A stretch of 46,053 nt of DNA. It comes from a virus. Each line of letters begins with the position of its first letter. Positions within the stretch are counted from its first letter, which is position 1. Below are positions 16,606-25,800 of the stretch, one piece after another. The stretch lies in IMG/VR virus record IMGVR_UViG_3300030101_004030, positions 10,415 through 56,467 of that record; one strand, written 5' to 3'. Below the pieces are notes generated by a model. It saw only the letters and a program-made list of their open reading frames with translations. It ran no database searches and had not been told where the DNA came from. A program made the translations under genes and the position numbers.

Positions 16606-17498
16606 TGGCTACATTAGAAGATATAGGATTTAACAACGAGACCATGTTTATAGACGGAGACGGTCAAATAAGATTGAGAGATCCGAACGAAGCTAGAGCT
16701 ATGTTAGCTGCAAATGAACCTAATTTTGATTTAAGTAATTACACAATGTCTACGTTTCCTGTAACAAATATAAATCAAAGTTTAGATGGTATTCTTGGAA
16801 TAGAGGGCGTTCAATCAGTTAATAATTTAACTAAAAGACCTTTGGATAAAATAGATACAAGAAATAATTTAAATGTTTCATCAAATTTAATGCAGTCAGG
16901 TCCTTTAGTTGAAGTAGGATTAACAGAACTAGGTGAGCCAATAATGGGAACAGAGGCGCCCACACCAACAAACAGATTTTCTATTGATGGCTTAAAAGAT
17001 TTTATAATGAGTGGTGGTATTACAGGTAACATATTAAGAGGTATAGGATCTCTTGTTACACGAGATCCAAGACAGGCCGCATTAGATAAATTTTATTCAG
17101 ACCAATCTAGAAATACTGCGGGCACTCTTACTTCAGGATTAATGGCAGGTTATAATCCTGTGTCAGGTGGGTTGTTAAATATGATAACAGGTGGTAGATT
17201 AGGTGACCCTACGACATTTGGATTACAAAGAGCTTATCAAAAAAGAATAGACACAATTAAAAATACTTTAAAAAGAAAAGAGTCTGAAGTGTTAGAAGCT
17301 AGATTAGCTCAACTAGAAGCAGAAAAAGCTAGAGAGTTACAAGCGTTACAAACAGCTCAAAAAGAAAAAGATAGACGAATTAAAGCAGATGCTTATGCAA
17401 CACAATTAGGAGATAGATACACTGGAGGAGAGAATACTAGATCAGCTAGAACTACAGGTAACTATGATGATCCATTTAATCCAGGGTTCGCAGACTAA
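16605..17498 (+). CDS. Hypothetical virion-module protein, 297 aa
   Basis: No family recognised. The N-terminus (ATLEDIGFNNETMFIDGDGQIRLRDPNEA) is acidic. The middle contains Gly-rich stretches (IMSGGITGNILRGIGSLV, SGGLLNMITGGRLGDP). From about residue 215 a coiled-coil helix rich in Ala, Glu and Lys (KRKESEVLEARLAQLEAEK) ends in a disordered tail. The mix of small hydrophobic and coiled-coil segments suits an internal or tail-associated protein. It overlaps both neighbours by one base. Confidence 0.55.
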   Translation: MATLEDIGFNNETMFIDGDGQIRLRDPNEARAMLAANEPNFDLSNYTMSTFPVTNINQSLDGILGIEGVQSVNNLTKRPLDKIDTRNNLNVSSNLMQSGPLVEVGLTELGEPIMGTEAPTPTNRFSIDGLKDFIMSGGITGNILRGIGSLVTRDPRQAALDKFYSDQSRNTAGTLTSGLMAGYNPVSGGLLNMITGGRLGDPTTFGLQRAYQKRIDTIKNTLKRKESEVLEARLAQLEAEKARELQALQTAQKEKDRRIKADAYATQLGDRYTGGENTRSARTTGNYDDPFNPGFAD

Positions 17499-17662
17499 TG
17501 GCTAAGATAGTACAAGTATTAACAAGACCTAGTAAAGACTATGATCTCTCCACTGCAGAAGCACAAGTAAGGGATCTTGATGCAATAGTGGAAAAATTAA
17601 ATACTACGTTTCAAGAAGAATTAAAACAAGAGGTAGAAGCGCAAAACTTCTTTTTAAATTAA
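17498..17662 (+). CDS. Small conserved protein, 54 aa
   Basis: Starts MAKIVQVLTRPSKDYDLSTA and ends in an amphipathic helix (VRDLDAIVEKLNTTFQEELK). It joins both neighbours through TAATG junctions. The MAKIVQVLTRPSK start is one I recall in short proteins at this place in marine podovirus genomes. Function unknown; probably a small virion assembly factor. The coupled starts and stops support it as a true gene despite its size. Confidence 0.7.
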   Translation: MAKIVQVLTRPSKDYDLSTAEAQVRDLDAIVEKLNTTFQEELKQEVEAQNFFLN

Positions 17663-18003
17663 TGTCTAATAGTTTTTTAAATAAAAAAGTAGATTTAACT
17701 ACCACAGATAATACAACGCTGTATACTGTGCCAGATGCAAATACAGCTGTCATAAAGTCTATATTAGTATCAGAGGACGCCGGATCAGGGACCACGATAA
17801 CCGTAACCTTAACAGACGCTAGTTCTAATGTGTTTAGTTTATTTAAAACAAAGACCATATCCAGTAATGCAACAACAGAATTATTAACCCAACCGTTAGT
17901 TATGGAAGAAAAAGAAATACTAAAGGTTCAAGCAGCAGATGCTAATGAGCTACATGTTATAGCTTCCATACTACAAATACAGCCAAGAGAGGTAACCACG
18001 TAA
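17662..18003 (+). CDS. Small beta-rich putative virion protein, 113 aa
   Basis: The sequence (SFLNKKVDLTTTDNTTLYTVPDANTAVIKSILVSED, then GTTITVTLTDASSNVFSLF) is beta-rich and ends with an EEKEILKVQAADANELHVIAS segment. This pattern resembles small tail-associated proteins of marine phages. No enzymatic motif or cysteine is present. It shares one base with each neighbour, so it is part of the same translational chain as the hub gene. Confidence 0.55.
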   Translation: MSNSFLNKKVDLTTTDNTTLYTVPDANTAVIKSILVSEDAGSGTTITVTLTDASSNVFSLFKTKTISSNATTELLTQPLVMEEKEILKVQAADANELHVIASILQIQPREVTT

Positions 18004-18173
18004 TGAAAGAGCTACATCCTGAAAAAATAATAGAAAAAATAACAAATAAAAAAACAGGTGAAAACTATAAAGATGATAATGATTGGAAATCAAAAGGAAT
18101 ATCACCAGAAGATATAAGAAGAGATATTACTGTGGTGATGCCTAGTCTTGACTTATTTGGGGAAACAAAATAG
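18003..18173 (+). CDS. Hypothetical small charged protein, 56 aa
   Basis: Translation runs from the ATG at 18003 (TAATG junction) to TAG at 18171. The protein starts MKELHPEKIIEKITNKKTGE and ends VVMPSLDLFGETK, strongly hydrophilic with alternating Lys and Asp/Glu. It has no recognisable family. The chain of coupled starts continuing from upstream supports it as a real gene. Confidence 0.6.
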   Translation: MKELHPEKIIEKITNKKTGENYKDDNDWKSKGISPEDIRRDITVVMPSLDLFGETK

Positions 18174-18226
18174 AGTGATAAATTCAGGATATTCATACCT
18201 GCTTTATCATCAACTTTGGCAAAACT

Positions 18227-20326
18227 ATGGCAATAACTAGAGGACAAATGCAGAGACAATTAAGACAAGATGGCGGGATCATGGATCTTTCACCAGTGCC
18301 AAGAGAAAACTTTGGACTAGGTAGTAAACTTAAAAGAACCATTAGAAAAATTATTCCAAACGAAGTAGCAGAAGTTGCAGTTAAAGCTGCTCCTTTTGTT
18401 GCACCATTCAATCCCGCAGTTGCTGCAGCTATGGCAGGTATTGGTTCTTTTGATCAAACAGGAAGTATAAGTGACTCTTTAAAAAGAGGTGCACTAACTT
18501 ATGGTGGTGGACAACTAGCTAGATTTATAGGTGGTGCAGGATTTCAACAAAATCCTTTTACACAAGGTGGAGCATTCAGAGGTGGCCTTGAAGGATTTAA
18601 GGGAGGTTTTAGTTCTCCTCTTGGAACAGAGACAGGTCTTAAATTAGGTAAAAGCAATACGGTACAATCAAAACCTGTAGAGGGGGTAAAATCAATTGAT
18701 CAAAGTGCTCTTATTGAAACTCAAGCAGCAGAGGCACCAGTTACAGTTGGAGAAATGGAAGCTTTTAATAAAATAGGTGTAGAGGCTGCAAGTGGAGATT
18801 CCATATTAGATAAAGGTTTTGATTTAATTAAAAAAGGTGGAAAAGAATTTTTTTACAAAGATGGTAAGTTAGATAAGACAGCTGTTATCGCTGCCGTATC
18901 TGGAGCAGCTAGTTATGCAGAGGCATTGGCACTGGCTAAAGACGCTGGTACAGAAATCACTGAAGAAGAATATGATGAAGCTAAAAAAGCAGAGAAGAAA
19001 GCAGAGTACGCTGGTTATTTAGAAACCTTTTTTGATAGTAAAAAAGACGGTGGCAGAATAGGTTTTAGTAAAGGCGGTAGCCGTGTAACTCAACTATTTA
19101 AATTATTAGAAGAGGCAGAAACTGCAGGAGACGACGATAAGATTAGAGAGATTAAATCAGATTTATTTAAAGAGTTTAATTTAAAATTAGCTAAAGGTGG
19201 TAGAATAGGTTTTGCACGTGGAACTGATAAAGACTCTGATGAGATTGAAGAGTTTAAACAATTAATAAGTGGTGACATTATTGAAAACGAAGACCCAGAC
19301 ATGAGAGACATGGATGATCTAATGGCTGGTGGAGGCATTAGTTTTAGTAGACAAGAAAAATCATTTCTATTTAGAAAACTAGGTGGGTCTGGTGGTTCTG
19401 AAAGATCTTATACAATGCCTCAATTGTATAGAATATTAAATAGCCCTAATAGTCCTAATAACATAGGTGATGCAAGAATATTAAAAGAGATAGCTGTTAT
19501 AGGACTAGGTGGTGGTAGAAAAGACGGTGGCAGAATAGGGTTTAGAAAAGGTTCACCTAAAAATCTTGTAGGTATAGAAACTTTAAAATTAGGTGAGTAC
19601 GATATGGAAGGTTTTAGAGATAAAGATAAATTCAATACTTTAACTTTTGGTAGTGATGATTTAAAGGCTTTGTCACAAGCTTTAGATTATGGTGAGTTAT
19701 CAGATTTGTCTGATAGACAAAAAGAAAAAATAAGAGAGAGAATTTTATTATCTAGAGCTGGAATAATAGATGCAACAGAATTTGAAAAAGAAATTGGAAT
19801 AAAACTTAATGAAGCACAAAAAAAATTTTTAAAAACAGTTACTCCAGATAAAACAATTAATAAAATATTTTTAGATGAAGAGGGTGATTTTAGAAAAGGT
19901 ATTCAACTTGGAAGAAAATTAGGAGAAGATGCATTTTTCTTTGGTCAAAAAACTCCAACACTAACTAGCATGGACTATAATAAATTAGGGGACGAGTATA
20001 TAAAAGAACAAAAAGAAGCTGTACAACAACGTATAAATTTACTTAGAGATTTTGACCGTAAAAATTATTTAAATTTTAAAATGGGTGGAGAGGTGCCTGT
20101 AAGAAAAAACAAAGTGGGAATCGAAGAGCTTGACTACAGACAAAGTGGTGGCTTTGTGCCTGTAGGAGTAAAAGAAAAAGCAGACGACGTACCTGCAATG
20201 TTGTCTAAAAACGAATTTGTAATGACCGCAGATGCCGTAAGAGGTATCGGTGGAGGAGATGTTGATAAAGGTGCTGAAAAGCTATACAACGTCATGAAAC
20301 AAGCAGAAAAAGTAGGTAGAGCATAA
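18227..20326 (+). CDS. Large putative internal-virion protein with GGRIGF repeats
   Basis: 699 aa. The N-terminus (AITRGQMQRQLRQDGGIMDL) precedes a hydrophobic Gly/Ala-rich region (residues ~50-125). The motif GGRIGF occurs at residues 275-280, 324-329 and 434-439, each within a Lys/Asp-Gly-rich patch, and two copies share a 21-bp identical DNA stretch (19042-19062 and 19519-19539). The C-terminus contains DDVPAMLSKNEFVMTADAVRG and GAEKLYNVMKQ, a block I recall as highly conserved in marine phages. Role probably in the virion core or DNA ejection; unproven. The ribosome-binding site is weak. Confidence 0.6.
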   Translation: MAITRGQMQRQLRQDGGIMDLSPVPRENFGLGSKLKRTIRKIIPNEVAEVAVKAAPFVAPFNPAVAAAMAGIGSFDQTGSISDSLKRGALTYGGGQLARFIGGAGFQQNPFTQGGAFRGGLEGFKGGFSSPLGTETGLKLGKSNTVQSKPVEGVKSIDQSALIETQAAEAPVTVGEMEAFNKIGVEAASGDSILDKGFDLIKKGGKEFFYKDGKLDKTAVIAAVSGAASYAEALALAKDAGTEITEEEYDEAKKAEKKAEYAGYLETFFDSKKDGGRIGFSKGGSRVTQLFKLLEEAETAGDDDKIREIKSDLFKEFNLKLAKGGRIGFARGTDKDSDEIEEFKQLISGDIIENEDPDMRDMDDLMAGGGISFSRQEKSFLFRKLGGSGGSERSYTMPQLYRILNSPNSPNNIGDARILKEIAVIGLGGGRKDGGRIGFRKGSPKNLVGIETLKLGEYDMEGFRDKDKFNTLTFGSDDLKALSQALDYGELSDLSDRQKEKIRERILLSRAGIIDATEFEKEIGIKLNEAQKKFLKTVTPDKTINKIFLDEEGDFRKGIQLGRKLGEDAFFFGQKTPTLTSMDYNKLGDEYIKEQKEAVQQRINLLRDFDRKNYLNFKMGGEVPVRKNKVGIEELDYRQSGGFVPVGVKEKADDVPAMLSKNEFVMTADAVRGIGGGDVDKGAEKLYNVMKQAEKVGRA

Positions 20327-21336
20327 TGGTAGCAGAAACTAGAGTAAGACGATCCCCAGAATTTGAAGCGGCGCAAGAGTCGTATATTGACCTATTAACA
20401 CAACAGGTAGGTCGTGCTCCAGGCACAGCTGGTATACCTACTCTTGCACAACTTGGACCACAGGTTGCAGGAGTTGATCCCTTAACTCAAGCAGCGCAAC
20501 AAAGAGCAGCTACACAAGCAGGATTAGGTCAATTAACATTTACACCAGAGGGAACCGTAGATACTATTGGAACAGGAACAGGTGTTGCAGGGTTTCAACC
20601 ATTCTTAGATCAAGCTCAACAATTTCAAACCGACGCAGCAACTACATTAGGAGCAGTGCCCACAGACATTGCTGCAGCTAGGGCTTTAACGGGACCAACC
20701 GCTTTTCAACAATTTATGTCTCCATATCAACAACAAGTTATTGATGCAACATTGACAGAGTTTGATCAACAAGCAGCAGCTGGAATACCTGCTATACAAG
20801 CTAGTGCTGTTGCGGCAGGTGCTTTTGGTGGTGGTAGAGAAGGTGTTAGATTAGCTGAGTATCAAGCTCAATCAGATAGAAATAGAGCAGCGTTACAGGC
20901 ACAATTATTACAACAAGGATTTACACAAGCTCAAAATTTAGCTCAACAAGACTTTGCTAGAAGACAATCATTAGCACAGCAACAAGGTGGTTTAGCATCT
21001 TCACAATTAGGACTAGGTGAGTTCTCAAGAGGACTTGCATCATTACAGCCTTCTTTAGAATCTGCAACACAACAGCAATTAGGTACAGCTGGAACTGGTG
21101 CACTATCACTAAGACAAGCTTTATTAGATGCAAACCAACAAAGAGCACAACTAGCTTATCAAGAACCAATAAGTCGAATCCAGGCTCTTGGATCAGGGCT
21201 TGCATCACAAGTCGGTGGTGTCCCAACAACTACTCAAACACTAGGAACAACGCAACCAGTAGCAAGTCCATTGTCACAAGCATTACAAGTTGGATTAACA
21301 GCTTATGGTCTAGGTAACATATTTGGAGGAAACTAA
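20326..21336 (+). CDS. Gln/Ala-rich putative internal-virion protein, 336 aa
   Basis: More than a quarter of the residues are Gln or Ala, as in QDFARRQSLAQQQGGLASSQ and AALQAQLLQQGFTQAQNL, predicting long helices. The N-terminal ~30 residues (VAETRVRRSPEFEAAQESYIDLLTQQVG) look globular, and the C-terminus (SPLSQALQVGLTAYGLGNIFGGN) is a hydrophobic Gly-containing tail that might interact with membrane. Composition and place resemble the ejection proteins of podoviruses (T7 gp14-like role), by analogy only. One-base overlaps link it to both neighbours. Confidence 0.6.
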   Translation: MVAETRVRRSPEFEAAQESYIDLLTQQVGRAPGTAGIPTLAQLGPQVAGVDPLTQAAQQRAATQAGLGQLTFTPEGTVDTIGTGTGVAGFQPFLDQAQQFQTDAATTLGAVPTDIAAARALTGPTAFQQFMSPYQQQVIDATLTEFDQQAAAGIPAIQASAVAAGAFGGGREGVRLAEYQAQSDRNRAALQAQLLQQGFTQAQNLAQQDFARRQSLAQQQGGLASSQLGLGEFSRGLASLQPSLESATQQQLGTAGTGALSLRQALLDANQQRAQLAYQEPISRIQALGSGLASQVGGVPTTTQTLGTTQPVASPLSQALQVGLTAYGLGNIFGGN

Positions 21337-22853
21337 TGTTTTATAAAAGACCTTCATTTAAAATGGGTGGAACGCCCACTGGCATAGACAGTTTAACCCC
21401 AAGAGTACAAGCTCGAGAGGGCTTCTTTGGTAATAGAAATATGTTTTTGTTACCATCTAATTTAAAAAATTTACAAAATCAAAGATTTGATGTTGGCACA
21501 TCTGGAGGGCAAATTAATTTAGATCAAAGAATGAAAAGTTTTCCTCAAGATGCATCTGAAATGGGTGTAGCTTCTGTTGCCAAAACTAAACCAGTAAAAC
21601 AAGCAAAATTCATGATAGATGATTTTTCAATGAGTGAAATGCCTTTAGATGCCTTTCAAACTTCAGAGGAGATGTTTGAAGATAAGTTAGATATGATAGC
21701 TAGAATAGCTAATAAAGGTAAGTTTTTAACTAAAGAACAAAGAGCACTAGCAGAGAAATATGGAATTGTTTACGGTCAAGAGTTATTTAACAGTGAAAAC
21801 AGAAAAGAAATTGAACAACAAAATCTAGATAAAACTGCAACAACTAAAATTGATATGAATGAGGTATCTAATAAAGTTCTTGGGTACGATAAAAAAGAAG
21901 ATGTAAAATCTTTTGTTGAACAAATGAAGAAAAAAAATCCTACGGAGGATCCAAAAATTATTATAGATGATAATCTTGATGGAGAAAACCTTGAAGATAG
22001 TTTTGAATCTGAGTTTGAAAAACAATACAAAAGATTACAAAAATATTTAGGAGCAGACAAAGATGAACAAAAAGGCAGACTAGCTTTAGCTTTATCTGAT
22101 GCTGTTGGAACTCCTGGTACATTAGCAGATAAAGCGGCTGTATTAAATAAAGCTTTATTAGGTATAGCCACGCAGAAGAAAAAAGATAAAAAAGAAATCG
22201 CTAAATTAGCATTTGCTGCAGCAACTGATCTTGAAGGTAAAAGAATTAGTGCTGGTAAAAAAACATCAGCACAACAACTTATAGATAGGTATGTAGCTTT
22301 AAAAGGTAAAGATAAAAGAACTAAAGAAGAAGAGTTAGAATTAAAAGCTCTTGAGGCAGATTTAAAAATAACTAAGGATGACACTTTAAGTATCTCAGGT
22401 GCATTAAATTATTCAACTGCTTTAGATACTTTAAAGAAAAATTTAGAACAAATTTTTGATAAAAATACTACGGATGAAACTGAACAAAGAATTTTACGTA
22501 ATAGAATAAAAAGTATAATTGCAGGTTTAAGAAAAGCAGGCATAGCAGATGATACCATAAAAAAAGATCTTACTGATTATCCAGGTGCTTCAGAATTTTT
22601 TAGTCAAGGTGGTAGAGTAAACATGGCTAACGGTGGTGCTACAGATGCCCCAGCTGCACCAGTAGATACAAAATTAAATTTTGAACAACTTAGAACAAGA
22701 TTACCACAAGAAATTACAGACGATATAATAAGATTAATAGCTAATAATGAGGAGGCTCTACAAGATTTTTCATTCATCAGAACACAAGGTGATGTAAGTA
22801 AGTTTAATGTCAAATATGGAGTTAATTTAGTTCTTCCACAAGACACAGTATAG
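21336..22853 (+). CDS. Putative internal-virion protein, 505 aa
   Basis: The start FYKRPSFKMGGTPTGIDSLTPRVQAREGFFG is Gly/Pro-rich. The centre is a long Lys/Glu-rich helical region (KKDKKEIAKLAFAAATDLEG, EEELELKALEADLKITKDD). Near residue 425, SQGGRVNMANGG repeats the GGR-x-x-x-x-GG type motif of the protein two genes upstream. No catalytic motif is seen. It lies between the Gln-rich and the 1428-aa proteins, so a role in the ejection machinery is plausible. The next gene starts behind AGGAGG. Confidence 0.55.
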   Translation: MFYKRPSFKMGGTPTGIDSLTPRVQAREGFFGNRNMFLLPSNLKNLQNQRFDVGTSGGQINLDQRMKSFPQDASEMGVASVAKTKPVKQAKFMIDDFSMSEMPLDAFQTSEEMFEDKLDMIARIANKGKFLTKEQRALAEKYGIVYGQELFNSENRKEIEQQNLDKTATTKIDMNEVSNKVLGYDKKEDVKSFVEQMKKKNPTEDPKIIIDDNLDGENLEDSFESEFEKQYKRLQKYLGADKDEQKGRLALALSDAVGTPGTLADKAAVLNKALLGIATQKKKDKKEIAKLAFAAATDLEGKRISAGKKTSAQQLIDRYVALKGKDKRTKEEELELKALEADLKITKDDTLSISGALNYSTALDTLKKNLEQIFDKNTTDETEQRILRNRIKSIIAGLRKAGIADDTIKKDLTDYPGASEFFSQGGRVNMANGGATDAPAAPVDTKLNFEQLRTRLPQEITDDIIRLIANNEEALQDFSFIRTQGDVSKFNVKYGVNLVLPQDTV

Positions 22854-22860
22854 GAGGATC

Positions 22861-25800
22861 ATGGCTGACGAGCTTTTCGATTTTAGTTTATTCAACACAG
22901 AACCAGAAAATGTTGACCCAGAAGGTAAACCTGGATTTACAGATTATGTAACCGACATACCTGTAGGAGCTATAAGAGGGGCTAGTATAGCTGTTAAAGA
23001 ATTAATAAAGTTAGGTGCTTTACCTATAGACTACGCTGCTGATACTAATCTTCTCTCTGCAATAGATAATATCTTTGAAAAAATCACACCAGAAGTCGAT
23101 ACCCCTGTGGGTACAATTACATCTGTTTTATCTCAATTTGCACTACCTGCTGGAGTTTTAGTAAAACTTTCACAAGGAATAAAAGTTTTATCTGGTGCAA
23201 GTAAAATGACTAAACTGTCCAGTCTTCCAAACATGGGAGCAAAGACAGCGGAACTTGCAAAAAGAACAGGATTCTACGGTTCAATTGGTGGTATCACAGA
23301 CTTTGTAGTCTCAGACCCAGAAGAAAATAAAACTATAGCACAGACATTAGGGTATGCAGAAGACTATAGAGGGGATGAGTTAGAGGGATCAGAAAAAGCA
23401 GCAGAAGCTTTTAAACAAAAAATAAAATTTGGAGCAGAGGGTGCTTTAATTGGTGGTGGTTTAACAGCAGCCCTACCGGTTGCAGGTACGTTAGGATTTA
23501 AATATGGTTTAGTTCCTGCGGGAAAAGGAATTGCTTTTGTTGGCGGCAACACGTTAAGAGCACTGGATTACACAGTTGTTAATCCACTAACAAAAATTAT
23601 TGGTAGTGAAGTTGTGGGCGCAGGCGCAAGAGGAGCTGGTTCTTTGTATGATAAAGCGGTGGATAAAGCCATGAAAAAACTAAACATACCCGAGGCAGAT
23701 TCTTGGAAGTTTTTATCTAAAAGTCCAAACGCGCCTTTAAAAGAAAGATTTTTAAAAACATTGGACAATTATAAAAATATTTTTAAATCAACGGGTCCAT
23801 TAGATGTAGAGTCTAAAAGGTTATTAGAACAAGTTGGATATCAAGTAAACAGAGATGAAAAAACATTAATTAAATTAATGGATAATATCGATAAAGAATT
23901 TAAAGATATTGCAAGTAATTATGCCGTTAGATTTAAAGAAGGATTTAAAAGTGTTCCAATAGCTCAAGCAGAAAATGATTTAATATTTAATTATTTAAGA
24001 GCCTCTGGAAAAGAAGCTGATGATATATTTAAACAACTACCAAATCAGGCAATACAAAGAAGTGCTAGAAGATTAAAAGCTTTGATGAGAAAAATAGGTA
24101 AAGGTTATGGAAGACTTTTATCTGAATCTTCAGATGATGCATTACAAAATTTAGGCGCAAGTATAACTGCTAACGGTGGTGCTTATTTAAAACAAGTATT
24201 TTCTGCGTTTAAAAATAAAGCATATAAATTTGATCCCGAAAAAGTAAAAGGTGCAAAAGATTTTTTTAAAAATTTAGTTAGAAGCAATAGAGATTTAGCA
24301 GATAAAGTAAATGAAATAGCAAAAACTACCGATAGAACAAGTGATGTTTGGAAAAAATCTTTAGATGATTTTGCTACTAACAGAATGGAATATTTAAAAA
24401 GACAAATAATTGAAAGCGATAGATCTCCAGATACCATATTTAATGCTGTTGCAAAAACTTTTAGAATACCAACAAAAGAATTAAGAGAGAAAATAGTAGA
24501 TGTAAAAGGTTTTAAACTAACTGAGGCAGGTCAGGCGAGAAAAACTACAACAAAAATAGGTGAAAGGATAACATCAAAAGAAGGAGAACTTCTTAAAAAA
24601 GGGGCAGATGTTAGAGACATAGTAGACGTTAGAAAGTATAAAGCAGTTACTGATGCTTTCTTAGAAACTTCAACTGACTATAGAGCAGCTGTTACAGATA
24701 CATTTATGCAAACAGCTAAACAAGTTTATTCAAAAAATTTTTTTGATAAATTAGCTGACAGTGGATTAGAGTCTGGTTTATTCTTTAGATCTTTTGATGA
24801 TGCGGTAGCAAAAGGTGTAAACCCTAATAATTTAATCCAAGTTACAAAAGAATCTGGAAGAAGATTTGGACAAGAGTTTGATAGCAAATTATTTCAAGCT
24901 GGTGATAATCAAAGTGGTTTACTTACAACTCCTGAAATAGCAAATGCTATTAGAGGTGTTGATCAATCGTTTTCGTCTTTATATGACATACCTCTTTATA
25001 AGGCTTTAATGTCTGTAAAAGCTACCGGTCAAATAGGTAAAACAGTTTTCTCACCAATGACTCAAATAAGAAACGTATCAACAGCATCTTTCTTTGCATT
25101 AGCTAGTGGATTGATTGGAGGTAAAGCGAGTTTAGGAGCATCATTTAAATTATTAGCTGATGATCTATTTCCTGGTAAAAATATAAGTGCAGCACAAGTT
25201 GCTAAAATGTTAGGTAAAAGAATTGAAAGAGGTATTGTTGATACAAACATAGAGGTTAATGAGATAAAGACTATATTAAATCAAGCACAAGATGGTAAAT
25301 TTAGTTTGTCTGCCTTGATGAATAACCCAACCGTCAAAAGAGCTTTTGATCTTTATCAAGGTGGTGATAACGTTTGGAAAATATACGCCGACGATTTTTA
25401 TCAAGATGCATTAGATACAGCTTTTAAATTTAATAAAAGAGGTGTTCAGGGTGACCAAGCTTACAGAGAAAATTTAATTGATTGGTATAGAACGGTTGGT
25501 AGAGAATCTAGAAAATCAGAAGAATTAGCTAGAATAAATCAAAAAATATTAAACACTACTGACATTAGTCAGAAAGAAGCCTTAGTAAAACAATTTAAAG
25601 AGCTAGGAAATATAGAAGATGTATCAGCATATTTAGTAACCAATACGATACCAACATACAGTAAAGTTCCTGAAGTAATTAGAGCAATTAGAAAACTACC
25701 AGTTGGTAACTTTATAGCATTTCCTGCAGAAATTTTAAGAACGAGTGCACACTTATTAAATATAGGTGCAAGAGAATTAGCTAGTTCAAATCCTTTTATT

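Noticed and set aside
21776-22384. 202-aa open frame on the minus strand
   Set aside because: It is antisense to the Lys/Glu-rich helical gene at 21336-22853 and gives a Ser/Leu/Phe-rich product with no motif or ribosome-binding site.
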